Positions 40,601-51,502 of a stretch of 52,671 bases of DNA are shown in pieces. The position numbers were made by a program, and so were the translations under genes. The notes beneath the pieces were generated by a model. It saw nothing but the letters and a program-made list of their open reading frames with translations, made no database searches and was not told where the DNA came from. Each line of letters begins with the position of its first letter. Position 1 is the stretch's first letter. This DNA is from Reyranella sp. GTDB lineage: Bacteria > Pseudomonadota > Alphaproteobacteria > Reyranellales > Reyranellaceae. The stretch covers positions 1-52,671 of the forward strand of contig JALHMO010000025.1 of assembly GCA_022844015.1 (NCBI GenBank). Direction: 5' to 3'.

Positions 40601-40760
40601 CGCCCTGATGGGCGGCCTGCTGGTCGCGACGGCGCTGACCTTGCTGTTTCTGCCCGCGCTCTATGCGGCATGGTTCCGCGTGAAGCAGCCGGCCGTGAAG
40701 CCGGCCGCGACTGCCGAGCCGCACGCCCCTGCGCCGCCGCTGGCCCTGGCAGCGGAGTGA
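37653..40760 (+). CDS. RND-family efflux pump, inner-membrane transporter
   Basis: AcrB/MexB-superfamily permease, 1035 residues, with 12 predicted membrane segments in two halves. TM1 is about 12-32, a large periplasmic loop to about 340, then TM2-TM6. TM4 has the proton-relay motif ALGLLVDDAIIAVE (about 402-415). Then TM7 at about 525-545, a second loop, and TM8-12 from about 860. The ATG at 37653 (MTTRTNLSAL) is chosen; upstream codons belong to the repeat. The organisation fits the adaptor/pump pair of a tripartite efflux system. No outer-membrane channel gene is present, so TolC must be encoded elsewhere. Confidence 0.95.
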   Translation: MTTRTNLSALALKHSTLTVFFMLALTAAGIYAFFSLGRGEDPPFTIKQMVVSAAWPGATSREVEQQVTEKIETKLQELPYFNNVTSYTKPGETVIYVSLRDDTPPGKVPDLWYQVRKKVGDIRGSLPAGVVGPFFNDEYGDTYSLIWAFESDGFSPAEVKEIVKAVRQRLLRVPDVTKADLLGLQDEKIYIEFSHARLAMLGVPVDQILEVIRRQNAIVATGTVETKGERVSVRVDGAPISAEELASLPLSAGGRNITLADIAEIKRGYQDPRQLSMRFKGKPVIGLGVVMAPGGNVQTLGKALDKTMAEVEASLPVGITVHRVANQPEVVERSFEEFVASLLEALAIVLVVSFISLGIRTGVIVALSVPLVLAITFVGMMLLGIDFQRISLGALIIALGLLVDDAIIAVEMMMVKLEQGASRLEAATFAYTSTAFPMLTGTLVTAVGFVPVGFARSSAGEYTNSIFWVVGLSLVISWFVAVLFTPWMGYHLLPTPKAHHRDPYGGRLYMAFRKLVVWCVTWRKTTIAVTALAFVAAMGAFTLVQKQFFPVANRPELIVDMKLAQGASWEATNKEVKRLERWLAGNPDVDFYTSYVGAGSPRFYLPTVPELANANFGQVVVMTRSLEARERVFAELDKLFAVDFEAVRARVQRLQNGPPVSYPVMFRVLGEDPQQVRTIAERVRQVFKADPATRDVNFDWYELSKSVRLEVDQNKARALGVDSQLLGNMLQTLLSGVTVTQYRERTESIDVVARAVPGERLSVEGLEAINLRTSTGGVVSLAQLATLRFELEEPILWRRNKDLLMTVRAGVVDGVQGPDVSARLDKALAPLRADLPAGYRIEVGGDAEESAKSQGSIFKMMPVMAFLMVLFLMLQLQSFSKLALVMLTAPLGLIGVSLFLLAFNQPFGFVSLLGVIALAGMIMRNSVILVDQIDQDIAAGHSAWDAVVDATVRRARPILLTAGTAIFAMIPLSRSVFWGPMAVALMGGLLVATALTLLFLPALYAAWFRVKQPAVKPAATAEPHAPAPPLALAAE

Positions 40761-40770
40761 GGGTCATCCT

Positions 40771-40934
40771 CCTCCCCAGCTTCGCTGGGGAGGTGTCCGC
40801 TCATAGCGGACGGAGGGGTCATGAGCCACGAGCCCCGAGCCCATGACCCCTCCGTCGCCTGGGCATTTTGGCCGCGCGGCCAAAAGCCTTTAGACGGCGA
40901 CACCTCCCCAGCTTCGCTAAGCGAAGCTGGGAAG
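40771..40934. repeat. Family D hairpin pair between converging genes
   Basis: The first hairpin cctccccagcttcgctggggagg (40771-40793) and a second at about 40905-40934 flank a middle with gtccgctcatagcggac, the gtcatgag/ctcatgacccctccgtcgcc block and ccgcgcggccaaaagcc. Same plan as at 22369. The RND pump and pcp genes converge here. Confidence 0.75.
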
Positions 40935-40946
40935 GAGAATGAAAAC

Positions 40947-41624
40947 TTACGAAACCCGTCCCTCCGCTGTCCGCACGTCGGTCGTGCGGCTGGCGCTCAC
41001 CTCGAGGATGATCTCGATGCCCCGCACGATGTCGGCCAGCGCCATCGAGGGCGCGCCGCCCAGCCGGGATGCCTGCTCCGGGAGGTAGGGGATGTGCAGG
41101 AAGCCGCCGCGGATTGCCGGCGACCTGCCCTGAACCATGTCCATCAAGGCAAAGAAGATGTGGTTGCACACGAACGTGCCGGCGGTGTTCGACACCGCCG
41201 CCGGCAGGCCCGCCTCGCGCATCGCCGCGACGCAGGCCTTGATCGGCAGGGTCGAGAAATGCGCCGCCGAGGCACCGGCCACGACCGGAACATCGATCGG
41301 CTGCCTGCCGTCGTTGTCACGGATGCGCGCGTCCTGGACGTTGATGGCGACCCGCTCCAGGCAAAGCTCTGTGCGGCCGCCCGCCTGCCCGACGCACAGG
41401 ACGATGTCGGGTTCGAACTCGTCGATCGCCCCACGCAGGACGCCGGCCGAGAGCGCATAAGAAGTCGGCAGCTCCGCGGTGTGGACCGCGAGGCTGCCGA
41501 TCTGCCTCCCGAGATGCTTCACCGCCAGCGACGACGGGTTGACCTTGTCGCCGCCGAACGGATCGAAGCCTGTTACGAGTGCCTTCAGGGGGCGGCCGCT
41601 ACTTGTTGGCCGCGTCGACCGCAC
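40947..41624 (-). CDS. pcp: Pyrrolidone-carboxylate (pyroglutamyl) peptidase
   Basis: Cysteine peptidase of family C15 that removes N-terminal pyroglutamate, 225 residues. The triad Glu90, Cys153 (TAGTFVCNH) and His177 (GGFLHIPYLPEQ) has the family spacing (63 and 24 residues). The only usable start is GTG at 41624, which lies inside coxM and overlaps its end by 26 nt; the family-conserved LVTGFDPFGG begins about 15 residues later. The overlap suggests translational coupling to the cox cluster. The first 10 residues are not typical of the family. Confidence 0.9.
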   Translation of the reverse strand: MRSTRPTSSGRPLKALVTGFDPFGGDKVNPSSLAVKHLGRQIGSLAVHTAELPTSYALSAGVLRGAIDEFEPDIVLCVGQAGGRTELCLERVAINVQDARIRDNDGRQPIDVPVVAGASAAHFSTLPIKACVAAMREAGLPAAVSNTAGTFVCNHIFFALMDMVQGRSPAIRGGFLHIPYLPEQASRLGGAPSMALADIVRGIEIILEVSASRTTDVRTAEGRVS

Positions 41625-42396
41625 GGCGGGCCATCACGCCCACCAGGTGGGCGCGGTACTCGGCACTGCCGTGAATGTCGCTGTTGAGGCCATCGGCCGG
41701 GATCTTGATGTCCTTGATCGCCGCCGAGGAGAAGTCCTTGGCCAGCGCGTCCTCCATCGCCTTGACGCGGAACACGCAGGAACCGGCGCCGGTGACCGCC
41801 ACGCGCACGCCCGAGGCCGACTTCGCGACGAACACGCCCACCATGGCGTACCGCGACGCCGGGTTGGGGAACTTCATGTAGGCTGCCTTCTCGACCTTGG
41901 GGAAGCTGATCGAGGTGATCAGCTCGCCCTCGCCCAGCGCCGTCTCGAACAGGCCCTTGAAGAAGCCGTCGGCGGCATGCTTGCCGGTGTTGGTCGTGAC
42001 CGTGGCGCCGAGCGCCAAGACGGCCGCCGGATAGTCCGCAGCCGGGTCGTTGTTGGCGACCGAGCCGCCGATTGTGCCGCGATTGCGCACCTGCGGATCG
42101 CCGATATGGCCCGCCAGGTGGGCCAGCGCCGGGATCGCCGCCTTGACGTCGGCCGAGCTCGCGACGTCGGCATGACGGGTCATGCCGCCGATCACCACGT
42201 TGTTGCCTTCGACCTTGATTCCGGCCAGCTCCTTCAGGCCGCCCAGATCGATGACGTCGCTCGGACGTGCCAGGCGCTGCTTCAGGGTCGGGATAAGGGT
42301 CATTCCGCCCGACATCGGGCGGGCCTCGTCCTTGCCCTTGAGCAGGTTGACGGCATCGGCGAGCGTCTTCGGACGGTGATAGGTAAAGTCGTACAT
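41599..42396 (-). CDS. coxM: Molybdenum hydroxylase FAD-binding medium subunit (CoxM type)
   Basis: FAD subunit of a xanthine-dehydrogenase-family molybdenum hydroxylase, 265 residues. The two flavin-binding motifs are [23 protein letters not shown] (about 29-51) and [19 protein letters not shown] (about 107-125). It passes electrons from the CoxS clusters to the acceptor. The ATG at 42396 (MYDFTYHRP) lies 15 nt after coxL. Gene order S-L-M is that of BMS/form II clusters. Confidence 0.94.
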   Translation of the reverse strand: MYDFTYHRPKTLADAVNLLKGKDEARPMSGGMTLIPTLKQRLARPSDVIDLGGLKELAGIKVEGNNVVIGGMTRHADVASSADVKAAIPALAHLAGHIGDPQVRNRGTIGGSVANNDPAADYPAAVLALGATVTTNTGKHAADGFFKGLFETALGEGELITSISFPKVEKAAYMKFPNPASRYAMVGVFVAKSASGVRVAVTGAGSCVFRVKAMEDALAKDFSSAAIKDIKIPADGLNSDIHGSAEYRAHLVGVMARRAVDAANK

Positions 42397-42411
42397 CTCT
42401 GGATTCTCCCC

Positions 42412-44784
<2,373 letters not shown>

Positions 44785-44786
44785 GG

Positions 44787-45272
<486 letters not shown>

Positions 45273-45411
45273 CAAGCTTCTCCCTCACATTGTTGGTTCA
45301 GGGCGGAGGCGCCGGGATGCGCCCACAGGCCGTTGGCGGGACTCTGGCAAGCCGCTTGCAGAATGGTCAAGCGAATTGCGGATGACGGCGTCGGGGACGT
45401 CGACGGTGACG

Positions 45412-46098
45412 CTAACGACTCGCAACAAATACGATGATCAGGATGGCGGCGCCGACGCCGATGACCAGCCAGTGCCTGTAGCCGCGCTGCGCCGCAGCAG
45501 CGGCATCCGGTCTGGGACTCGCGCCCGCGGTGGTGCTGGCCGGCACGCTGGCGACGGGCGCCGGCGCGGGTGATGGTGTCGCTGCAGGGGAATTCGCCAC
45601 GCCCGTTGCCGGGGCCGAGGCCTCCGCGGCTGCCGGTGGTGCCTCCGTAGCCGGCGGCGGTGCGCTCACCGTCGCCGCGAACTTGCCGAAGAACTCGTCG
45701 GCCAGCTTTCTGGCCGTGCCGTCGATCAGGCGTGCGCCCACCTGGGCGATCTTGCCGCCGACCTGTGCGTCGACATTGTAGGTAAGCGTCGTGGCACCTG
45801 CATCGTCGGCGAGGGCGACGACGGCACCGCCCTTGGCAAACCCGGCAGCGCCGCCCTGCCCCTCGCCCGTGATCCTGTAGCCGTTGGGCGGGTCGATGTC
45901 GGACAGGGTCACCTTGCCTGTGAAGCTCGCGCTGACCGGCCCAATGCGCAGACGGACCTTGGCTTTCATCTCGGTGTCGGAGACCATGTCGAGCGTTTCG
46001 CAGCCGGGAATGCAGGCCTGCAGCACGGCGGGGTCGTTGAGCGCGGCGAAAACCTTGTCGCGCGGCGCGGCGATCTTGTACTCGCCCTTGATTTCCAT
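45412..46098 (-). CDS. coxG: CoxG-like SRPBCC protein with C-terminal membrane anchor
   Basis: 228 residues. The SRPBCC/carbon-monoxide-dehydrogenase-subunit-G domain spans about 1-145 (MEIKGEYKIAAPRDKVFAALNDP, then CIPGCETLDMV, and the RLIDGTARKLADEFFGKF closing helix). A Pro/Ala-rich linker (about 148-205) leads to one C-terminal helix (WLVIGVGAAILIIVFVASR, about 209-227). CoxG is known to help place the enzyme at the membrane; the tail anchor here fits that. Upstream of coxS on the same strand. The linker's low complexity makes its exact length unreliable in comparisons. Confidence 0.92.
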   Translation of the reverse strand: MEIKGEYKIAAPRDKVFAALNDPAVLQACIPGCETLDMVSDTEMKAKVRLRIGPVSASFTGKVTLSDIDPPNGYRITGEGQGGAAGFAKGGAVVALADDAGATTLTYNVDAQVGGKIAQVGARLIDGTARKLADEFFGKFAATVSAPPPATEAPPAAAEASAPATGVANSPAATPSPAPAPVASVPASTTAGASPRPDAAAAAQRGYRHWLVIGVGAAILIIVFVASR

Positions 46099-46124
46099 GT
46101 CGTAACTCCCGGCTCAAACGACAG

Positions 46125-46253
46125 CCTCACCCTGAGGAGCGCCCGCGTCGCGCGGGGTAACCCCCGCGCTTTGGCGCGTCTCGGAGGGTGGGAAGCAGTC
46201 GTGCTGTTTCCCGCCCTTCGAGACGGGCGCTTCGCGCCCTCCTCAGGGTGAGG
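46125..46253. repeat. Family B REP pair (inverted)
   Basis: The forward unit cctcaccctgaggagcgccc...cgtctcggagggtggg (46125-46192) has an extended inner hairpin (gcgcggggtaacccccgcgc). The reverse unit cccttcgagacgggcgcttc...cctcagggtgagg lies at 46214-46253. It sits between coxG and the GH17 gene. Confidence 0.75.
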
Positions 46254-46269
46254 TTCCCGAGGAGCGCGG

Positions 46270-48201
46270 CTACCACTTGCTGGTATAGGAGTCCGGCGGC
46301 GGTTCTGCCAGTGGCTCGCGGATCGACACGTAGATGGTCGCCAGATAGGGAACGGCCATGATCACCGCCAGGGCGGAGAACCAGGTCGCCTGGGTGTTCC
46401 AGAAAAGCGTGCGGATGACCCAGCGGCCGCCATCCACCGCGACCAGGCCGCCCGCTCCGCCGTCATGCAGCTTGATGGCGCCTTCGGTCACCACCAGCAC
46501 GACCGCCCAGAAGATCAGCAGGAAGGCCAGGACGATCTCCGGAAGCACCGGCCGCACCCTGCTGAACGAGCGGTCCATGCGAACGAAGCCGCGACTGCCG
46601 TCGTAGCCCAGCAAGCGGCCGAACGACAGCGCCTTGGCCCAGCGGTCGGCCCGCGACACCGGCTCCGAGCGCAGGAGCGTCAGCGCCTTCCAGGCCAAGA
46701 GCACGATGCTCGGAATGACGAAGCTCCAGATGGGAAAGTCGCGGTATCGGCCATCGATGGCGATCTGGCGATACCAGTCGCCGATGCGAATCACCCCATC
46801 GTACCAGTCGATGCTGATGACGATGAGGTAGAAGATGCAGAGCCCGGTCAGAACGAGGTAGAGAACCTGCGCCAGCAGGTCGGCACGCTGCAGGATGCGA
46901 TACCGAGGCAGGGCTCGCCAGGCATGCAGCGCCTCGCGGACCCGGGCGCCGTAGAGCGAAGGATCGGCCATCCTTCCCGTCAGGCTGTCGGCGATGCCGC
47001 GCAGCAGCGCGTAGCTGAAAAGCCCTAGCAGCAGGGCCCAGAACACGACGCCGAGCATCTTCTCGAAGTAGAAGGAGCGCGTCAGGTCGATCCAGGTCGC
47101 CTGCACGTAGCAGGTCGCCACGACCTGGGCGAAGACGGCGAAAACCACGATCGCCTTGCTGCCGGCGACGCGGCGCATGCCCACGAAGCCGAAAAGGATC
47201 ACTCCGGCCGCGATCGTGGACAGGATGTACAGCGTTCGCCAACGCGGCTCGGCGATCACCGGCTTGCCGAGCTCGAACTTGTCGTGCCGCTCGGCGTCGA
47301 GCAGGCCCCACGCCGCGCCGACCGTGCCTTCCTGCCGAGCCTTCCAGTTCTGGTCGAACGCCTCGACGATGTTGTAGTCGAACTTCTCGCGATCGGCGAT
47401 GCCGCGGAACGTCGAGAAATAGCGCACCTGCTCGATCCTGCCCGGCCGGGCATCGGAGCGCATGCGGCCGTCGCCCGGCCATCCGGTCTCGCCGATGACG
47501 ATCTGCTTGTCCGGGAAGCGAGCCTGCACCTTCCTGTAGATGTCGACGATGTGCTTGTCGATGGTCGGCTTGCCGTCCGCCTCGCGCCGGTCGAGACCGA
47601 TCGGCTCGTCCTCCCAGTAGGGCAGGATGTGGATCGTGATGAAGTCGACCTCGTTCGCGAGCGATGGATTGCGCAGCCAGAACTCCCAGACATCGGCATA
47701 GGTGACGGGCTGGGACACCCGTTGCTTGACCTGTCGAATGTAGCGCCGCAACTGGTTCGCGGTGAGATCCTTGCGCAGCAGCACCTCGTTGCCGACGATC
47801 ACCCGCTCGACCGTGTCCTTGTAGCGGTTGGCATGATCGATCAGCAGGTTGACCTGCTCGAGATTCTCCTTGTCGTTGTCGTTCAGCCAGGCGCCATGCC
47901 AGACCTTCAGGCCGTACTTGCCGGCGCGCTGCGGCACGGCCTCGAGGTTCTCGCCGGTCGAGTAGGTCCGCACCGCGCGCACCTTGCCCTGCATGCGGCG
48001 CAGATCCTGCTCGATCTGGTCAGGCGTCGGGAAGGTGCGGGTGAGCGGGCTCTGCCCTGGCCGATAGGGGGCGAACGACACGCTCTGCAAGGGGGCGGTC
48101 GTCCATCCGGCGATCTCGACCGGCCGGTTGGGCCACCACCACCACAGGAGGTTCAGCGCCGCCATTCCCACGAACGCAAGCAGCGCTATCAGAGCACGCA
48201 T
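46270..48201 (-). CDS. Membrane-anchored GH17-type beta-glucan enzyme (NdvC-like)
   Basis: 643 residues. N-terminal membrane segment (about 3-22), a periplasmic family-17 glycosidase-like domain (about 45-320) with catalytic-candidate Glu139 (IVGNEVLLR) and Glu238 (VIGETGWPGDG), then seven hydrophobic segments from about residue 330 to 635. The GNEV and GETGWP motifs are those of beta-1,3-glucanases and glucanosyltransferases. Fusion to a multi-spanning C-terminal half resembles NdvC-type proteins in cyclic beta-glucan synthesis of Bradyrhizobium. Transfer rather than hydrolysis is inferred. No ndvB-like synthase is in the window. Confidence 0.75.
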   Translation of the reverse strand: MRALIALLAFVGMAALNLLWWWWPNRPVEIAGWTTAPLQSVSFAPYRPGQSPLTRTFPTPDQIEQDLRRMQGKVRAVRTYSTGENLEAVPQRAGKYGLKVWHGAWLNDNDKENLEQVNLLIDHANRYKDTVERVIVGNEVLLRKDLTANQLRRYIRQVKQRVSQPVTYADVWEFWLRNPSLANEVDFITIHILPYWEDEPIGLDRREADGKPTIDKHIVDIYRKVQARFPDKQIVIGETGWPGDGRMRSDARPGRIEQVRYFSTFRGIADREKFDYNIVEAFDQNWKARQEGTVGAAWGLLDAERHDKFELGKPVIAEPRWRTLYILSTIAAGVILFGFVGMRRVAGSKAIVVFAVFAQVVATCYVQATWIDLTRSFYFEKMLGVVFWALLLGLFSYALLRGIADSLTGRMADPSLYGARVREALHAWRALPRYRILQRADLLAQVLYLVLTGLCIFYLIVISIDWYDGVIRIGDWYRQIAIDGRYRDFPIWSFVIPSIVLLAWKALTLLRSEPVSRADRWAKALSFGRLLGYDGSRGFVRMDRSFSRVRPVLPEIVLAFLLIFWAVVLVVTEGAIKLHDGGAGGLVAVDGGRWVIRTLFWNTQATWFSALAVIMAVPYLATIYVSIREPLAEPPPDSYTSKW

Positions 48202-48265
48202 GGGGAGGTTTTAGCAGCATCGTTTGGCCACGGTATGGCTTTTTCGAGTTTCCTCCTTCGGTTCG

Positions 48266-48592
48266 CCTCCCCAGCTTCGCTGTGGTCGGCATTTTGGCCG
48301 CAAGCGGCCAGAAGCCTGGGGTGTCGCCGCCTGCCCTGAGCGAAGCCGAAGTGTCTTAAGACAACGGAGGGGTCAGCTCGAGACTCGTGGCTCATGACCC
48401 CTCGGCCCCGTAAGACGGGGCACCTCCCCATAGGCGTTAAAATAGAAGGAATCCTCATCCTGAGGAGCGCCCACAGGGCGCGTCTCGAAGGATGGGCACA
48501 TAGAGATCGTTGAAAAGAGTCCTGCCGCGGCGCCCGTCACTGTGGCCGACCCTTCGAGACGCGGCCCTCCAGGCCGCTCCTCAGGGTGAGGT
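48266..48592. repeat. Mixed family D and family B repeats in a 447-bp gap
   Basis: 48266-48430 is a diverged family D element (cctccccagcttcgctg, ggccgcaagcggcc, catgacccctcggcccc, ggggcacctcccca). 48453-48496 is a forward family B unit and 48550-48592 a reverse one. A truncated family D arm (ggggcacctccccggcg) follows at 48613. Positions 48202-48648 hold no gene. Confidence 0.7.
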
Positions 48593-48648
48593 CCCTTTGT
48601 ATTTTAGCGCTTATGGGGCACCTCCCCGGCGAAGACGCCAGGGAGGAT

Positions 48649-49752
48649 TCAGGACGCCCCCCGCTGCACCCCGGCGATGGCCTGGCGAACGATCTGATGG
48701 CCGCGGAACAGGACCGCCTCCTTCCAGTCGTCGGTCTCGCGATAGAACTGGCGGCGCATGGCCGCGCGCACCGGGCCTGCCTCGGTGCCCAGCGGGTCGC
48801 CGTACTTGTGCAGCCAGTGGTCGGCGCGGAAGGCACGCTGGCCGCTCTCGCGGTCGAAGGTGCCGAACTCCAGGGTGCACATGGTGAGCCGCGTTTCCGG
48901 CTCGGTCAGCACCCGGTTCAGACCGTGGTGCCCGAGCCCGTCGCGCGCCTGCGAGGCCGTCTGGCCGCGCTTGGATTCGGTCACCGACTCGCCCCAGAAA
49001 GCGCGCACCCGCCGCGAGGCCGGCGTGTCGATGTCGTAGTGGGTGATCGGCTCGCCGTAGCCGTACGGACCGAGGCCGGTATGGAAGTCGATCACGGCGA
49101 CGTCCCGGCGGCCCTTCAGGAAGCGATCGGTGATGGCATGCAGGGTCCGGTTCGACCACGACGGCCCGCCGCCGCCGAAGAACATGCCGTCGGCATGGCT
49201 GTACTGGCCACCCGAGACGGCGCGGAAGTAGGCGATGTCCCCGACCTTCTTGCGATAGGCCGCGAGCCTGGCGTCAGCCGCGTCGAGCGTCGCCTGGCCG
49301 AGGTCCTTCGGCACCAGGAGGTCGGCGACCTCGAGATAGCCCTCGTTCGTGGGGTAAGGCTTGCCGTGGTCGACGTAATTGCGGTTGAGGTCGTTGCCTT
49401 CTTCCGTGACGCGACGGGTCCAGGCGAAACCATAGGGGTTGATGGCATGGACGAACACCGCCGCCGTATCCTTCGGCAGCCCGGTTTCTCCGACAGTGGC
49501 CAGCCAGTCGACCTGGAAACCCGATCCGCAATACCCTTCCACGCCGTGCGTGCCCGAGATCGTCACGACGACCCGCGAGGCATCGTCCGGTCCCAGGCGC
49601 GCCACGTCGGTCGACAGGGCCTGCCCTTTCGGTCCCTTGCTCGGGTTGTCGTAGCGATGGGTCCGCGCGCCCGCGATGCGCGCCGCCGCCAGGAACTTGT
49701 CGCGCGCCTCGTTGTAGTCGGCGGCGAAGGAATGGATGCTGGGCATGGCCAT
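48649..49752 (-). CDS. DUF2817-family zinc carboxypeptidase-like hydrolase
   Basis: 367 residues, M14-like fold. The metal motif is HGVEGYCGS (about 69-77, His and Glu); further conserved parts are NPYGFAWTRRVTEEGNDLNRNY (about 105-126), VIDFHTGLGPYGYGEP with a third metal His (about 222) and a C-terminal Glu in LEFGTFDRE (about 296). Carboxypeptidase-like hydrolysis is predicted, but the substrate is unknown. It starts 4 nt after the SDR gene in the same orientation; a second ATG two codons later is equally possible. Last gene of the four-gene operon. Confidence 0.85.
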   Translation of the reverse strand: MAMPSIHSFAADYNEARDKFLAAARIAGARTHRYDNPSKGPKGQALSTDVARLGPDDASRVVVTISGTHGVEGYCGSGFQVDWLATVGETGLPKDTAAVFVHAINPYGFAWTRRVTEEGNDLNRNYVDHGKPYPTNEGYLEVADLLVPKDLGQATLDAADARLAAYRKKVGDIAYFRAVSGGQYSHADGMFFGGGGPSWSNRTLHAITDRFLKGRRDVAVIDFHTGLGPYGYGEPITHYDIDTPASRRVRAFWGESVTESKRGQTASQARDGLGHHGLNRVLTEPETRLTMCTLEFGTFDRESGQRAFRADHWLHKYGDPLGTEAGPVRAAMRRQFYRETDDWKEAVLFRGHQIVRQAIAGVQRGAS

Positions 49753-49756
49753 TCGC

Positions 49757-50512
49757 TCAGGTACGCAGGGTCAGGCCGCCATCGACCACCAGCTCGTGGC
49801 CGGTGATGAAGTCGGCGTCGTCGGAAGCCAGCAGCAGCGCACCGCGGGCGATGTCGATCGGTTGGCCGAGCCGGCGCAGCGCGGCCTTCTTCTCCCACAC
49901 GGCGCGGATCTCGGGCTTGTCGAAATTGCTCCTCGTCATGCCGGTGTAGATGGCGCCCGGGCAGACGTAGTTGGCGGTGATGTTGAACTTGCCGAGCTCG
50001 AGCGCCAGCGTGCGCGTGAGGCCGCCGACCCCTGCTTTCGATGCGCAATAGGCGGCCAGGCCATAGTCGGTGTCGAACGCCATCACCGAGGCGGTGTTGA
50101 CGATGCGCGCCCGGCCCTTTTCCCGGGCCCGCATCTTGAGGGCGGGAATGGCCTCCCGGCAAAGCCGGAACATCGCCCGGACATTGACGGCATTGACGTG
50201 GTCCCACTGCTCGTCGGTCATCTCCTCGACGAAGGCGCGGCCGCTCACGCCGGCATTATTGAACAGGATGTCGAGCGCGCCGTAGGTCTCGATGGCCTTG
50301 CCGACGATCTGCCTCGGCGAGTCGGTGCCCGTGATGTCGCAGGCGAACGCGGCGATGCTGTCGTTTCCGGCGTGAGCCTCGGCGATGGCCGATTCCGGTC
50401 GGTCGACCGCCAGCACCCGGGCGCCCTCGTCGGCGAACAAGCCAGCTGACGCCGCACCGATCCCCGACGCCGCTCCTGTCACGATTGCGATCTTGCCTGC
50501 CAGCCTGCCCAT
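49757..50512 (-). CDS. Short-chain dehydrogenase/reductase
   Basis: Classical SDR, 251 residues. Cofactor motif TGAASGIG (12-19), NNAG (85-88), catalytic Ser142, Tyr155 and Lys159 (YCASK). Asp37 at the end of beta-2 (VLAVDRPE) favours NAD(H). ATG at 50512 with AAGGAG 7 nt upstream; codons further upstream overlap the Bug gene. It lies 11 nt after the Bug gene and 4 nt before the DUF2817 gene. The substrate is unknown; context suggests oxidation of a hydroxy-acid or ketone intermediate. Confidence 0.93.
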   Translation of the reverse strand: MGRLAGKIAIVTGAASGIGAASAGLFADEGARVLAVDRPESAIAEAHAGNDSIAAFACDITGTDSPRQIVGKAIETYGALDILFNNAGVSGRAFVEEMTDEQWDHVNAVNVRAMFRLCREAIPALKMRAREKGRARIVNTASVMAFDTDYGLAAYCASKAGVGGLTRTLALELGKFNITANYVCPGAIYTGMTRSNFDKPEIRAVWEKKAALRRLGQPIDIARGALLLASDDADFITGHELVVDGGLTLRT

Positions 50513-50523
50513 GGGGCTCTCCT

Positions 50524-51492
50524 TCATTCCACGTTGACGCCTGACGCGAGGACGACGCGCTGCCACAAGGCAAGGTCACGCTCCAGCAGTTCCGAGAACG
50601 CCTTTGCGCCATGCCCTACCGGGTCGGCGCCGAGCCTGATCAATCGCGCTCGAAGGTCCTGTGCCAGAATAGCCTGGATGAAGGCGCGTTCGAGCTGGCG
50701 GGTGACGATGCGCGGCGTGCCGGCGGGGGCCATGATACCGGCCCACACCACGATTTCCGCGGCCGGCCACCCCGCTTCGGCCATCGTCGGGACATCGGGA
50801 AACAGCGGCGAGCGGCTCGTCGTCGTGACCGCAAGCGGTCGCAGCTTGCCCGATCTGACCATCGCTGCGGCGGATCCGGTGCCAGTGAACATGCCCTGCA
50901 CCTGTCCGCCGTGCAGGTCGTACAGGGCGGGCGCCGCCCCGCGATAAGGCACATGGACGATGTCGATCTCCGCGGCGAGCTTCAACGTCTCCATGACGAG
51001 GTGGGAGATCGTTCCGACGCCTGTCGAGGCATAGTTGAGGTCGCCACGGTTGGCGCGCGCCATCATGACGAAGTCGTCGACCGTCCTCACGACCGACCTT
51101 GCCGGCACGACGAGCACCATCGGGGTATCGACGAGATGTGCGACGGGCGTGAGATCCCGGGATGGATCGAAGGTCAGGACGCGGTTGACCCATGGCGGAA
51201 TGGTCACCTGGGCCGCCGAAGCGAGCAGCAGCGTATAGCCGTCGGGGTCCGCCCTGGCGACCGATGCCGCACCGCTCACGCCAGCTGCTCCGCCACGGTT
51301 GTCCACGACGATCGGTTGCCCCAGCCTCGAGCTTGCCTCCTGCGCAGCCAGCCGTGCCAGCAAGTCCATCGGGCCGCCGGCCGCGAACGGCACGACGAGG
51401 GTGATCGGTCGTACCGGGAAGTCGGCGGCGTCGAGCGGCAGCGGCAGGAGCGGCCCGCCGATGAGGGCGAGGAGGCTACGACGGCCGAGCAT
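50524..51492 (-). CDS. Bug-family substrate-binding protein (orphan)
   Basis: Periplasmic TctC-like protein, 322 residues. Short signal peptide [25 protein letters not shown], then [19 protein letters not shown] (about 24-42), the Bug opening, and [17 protein letters not shown]. The conserved [12 protein letters not shown] helix and the [13 protein letters not shown] block follow. ATG at 51492 with GAGG upstream; 10 nt after the oxidoreductase gene. No tctAB permease lies in the window. Placed between two oxidoreductases, it probably presents the substrate that they process. Confidence 0.93.
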   Translation of the reverse strand: MLGRRSLLALIGGPLLPLPLDAADFPVRPITLVVPFAAGGPMDLLARLAAQEASSRLGQPIVVDNRGGAAGVSGAASVARADPDGYTLLLASAAQVTIPPWVNRVLTFDPSRDLTPVAHLVDTPMVLVVPARSVVRTVDDFVMMARANRGDLNYASTGVGTISHLVMETLKLAAEIDIVHVPYRGAAPALYDLHGGQVQGMFTGTGSAAAMVRSGKLRPLAVTTTSRSPLFPDVPTMAEAGWPAAEIVVWAGIMAPAGTPRIVTRQLERAFIQAILAQDLRARLIRLGADPVGHGAKAFSELLERDLALWQRVVLASGVNVE

Positions 51493-51502
51493 GGCCGCGT
51501 CC

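Noticed and set aside
36204..40724. A 1506-codon open frame on the minus strand opposite the RND genes
   Set aside because: It is the antisense shadow of the RND adaptor and pump genes. GC-rich codons leave the opposite strand open, and its His/Asp/Arg-rich product has no domain.
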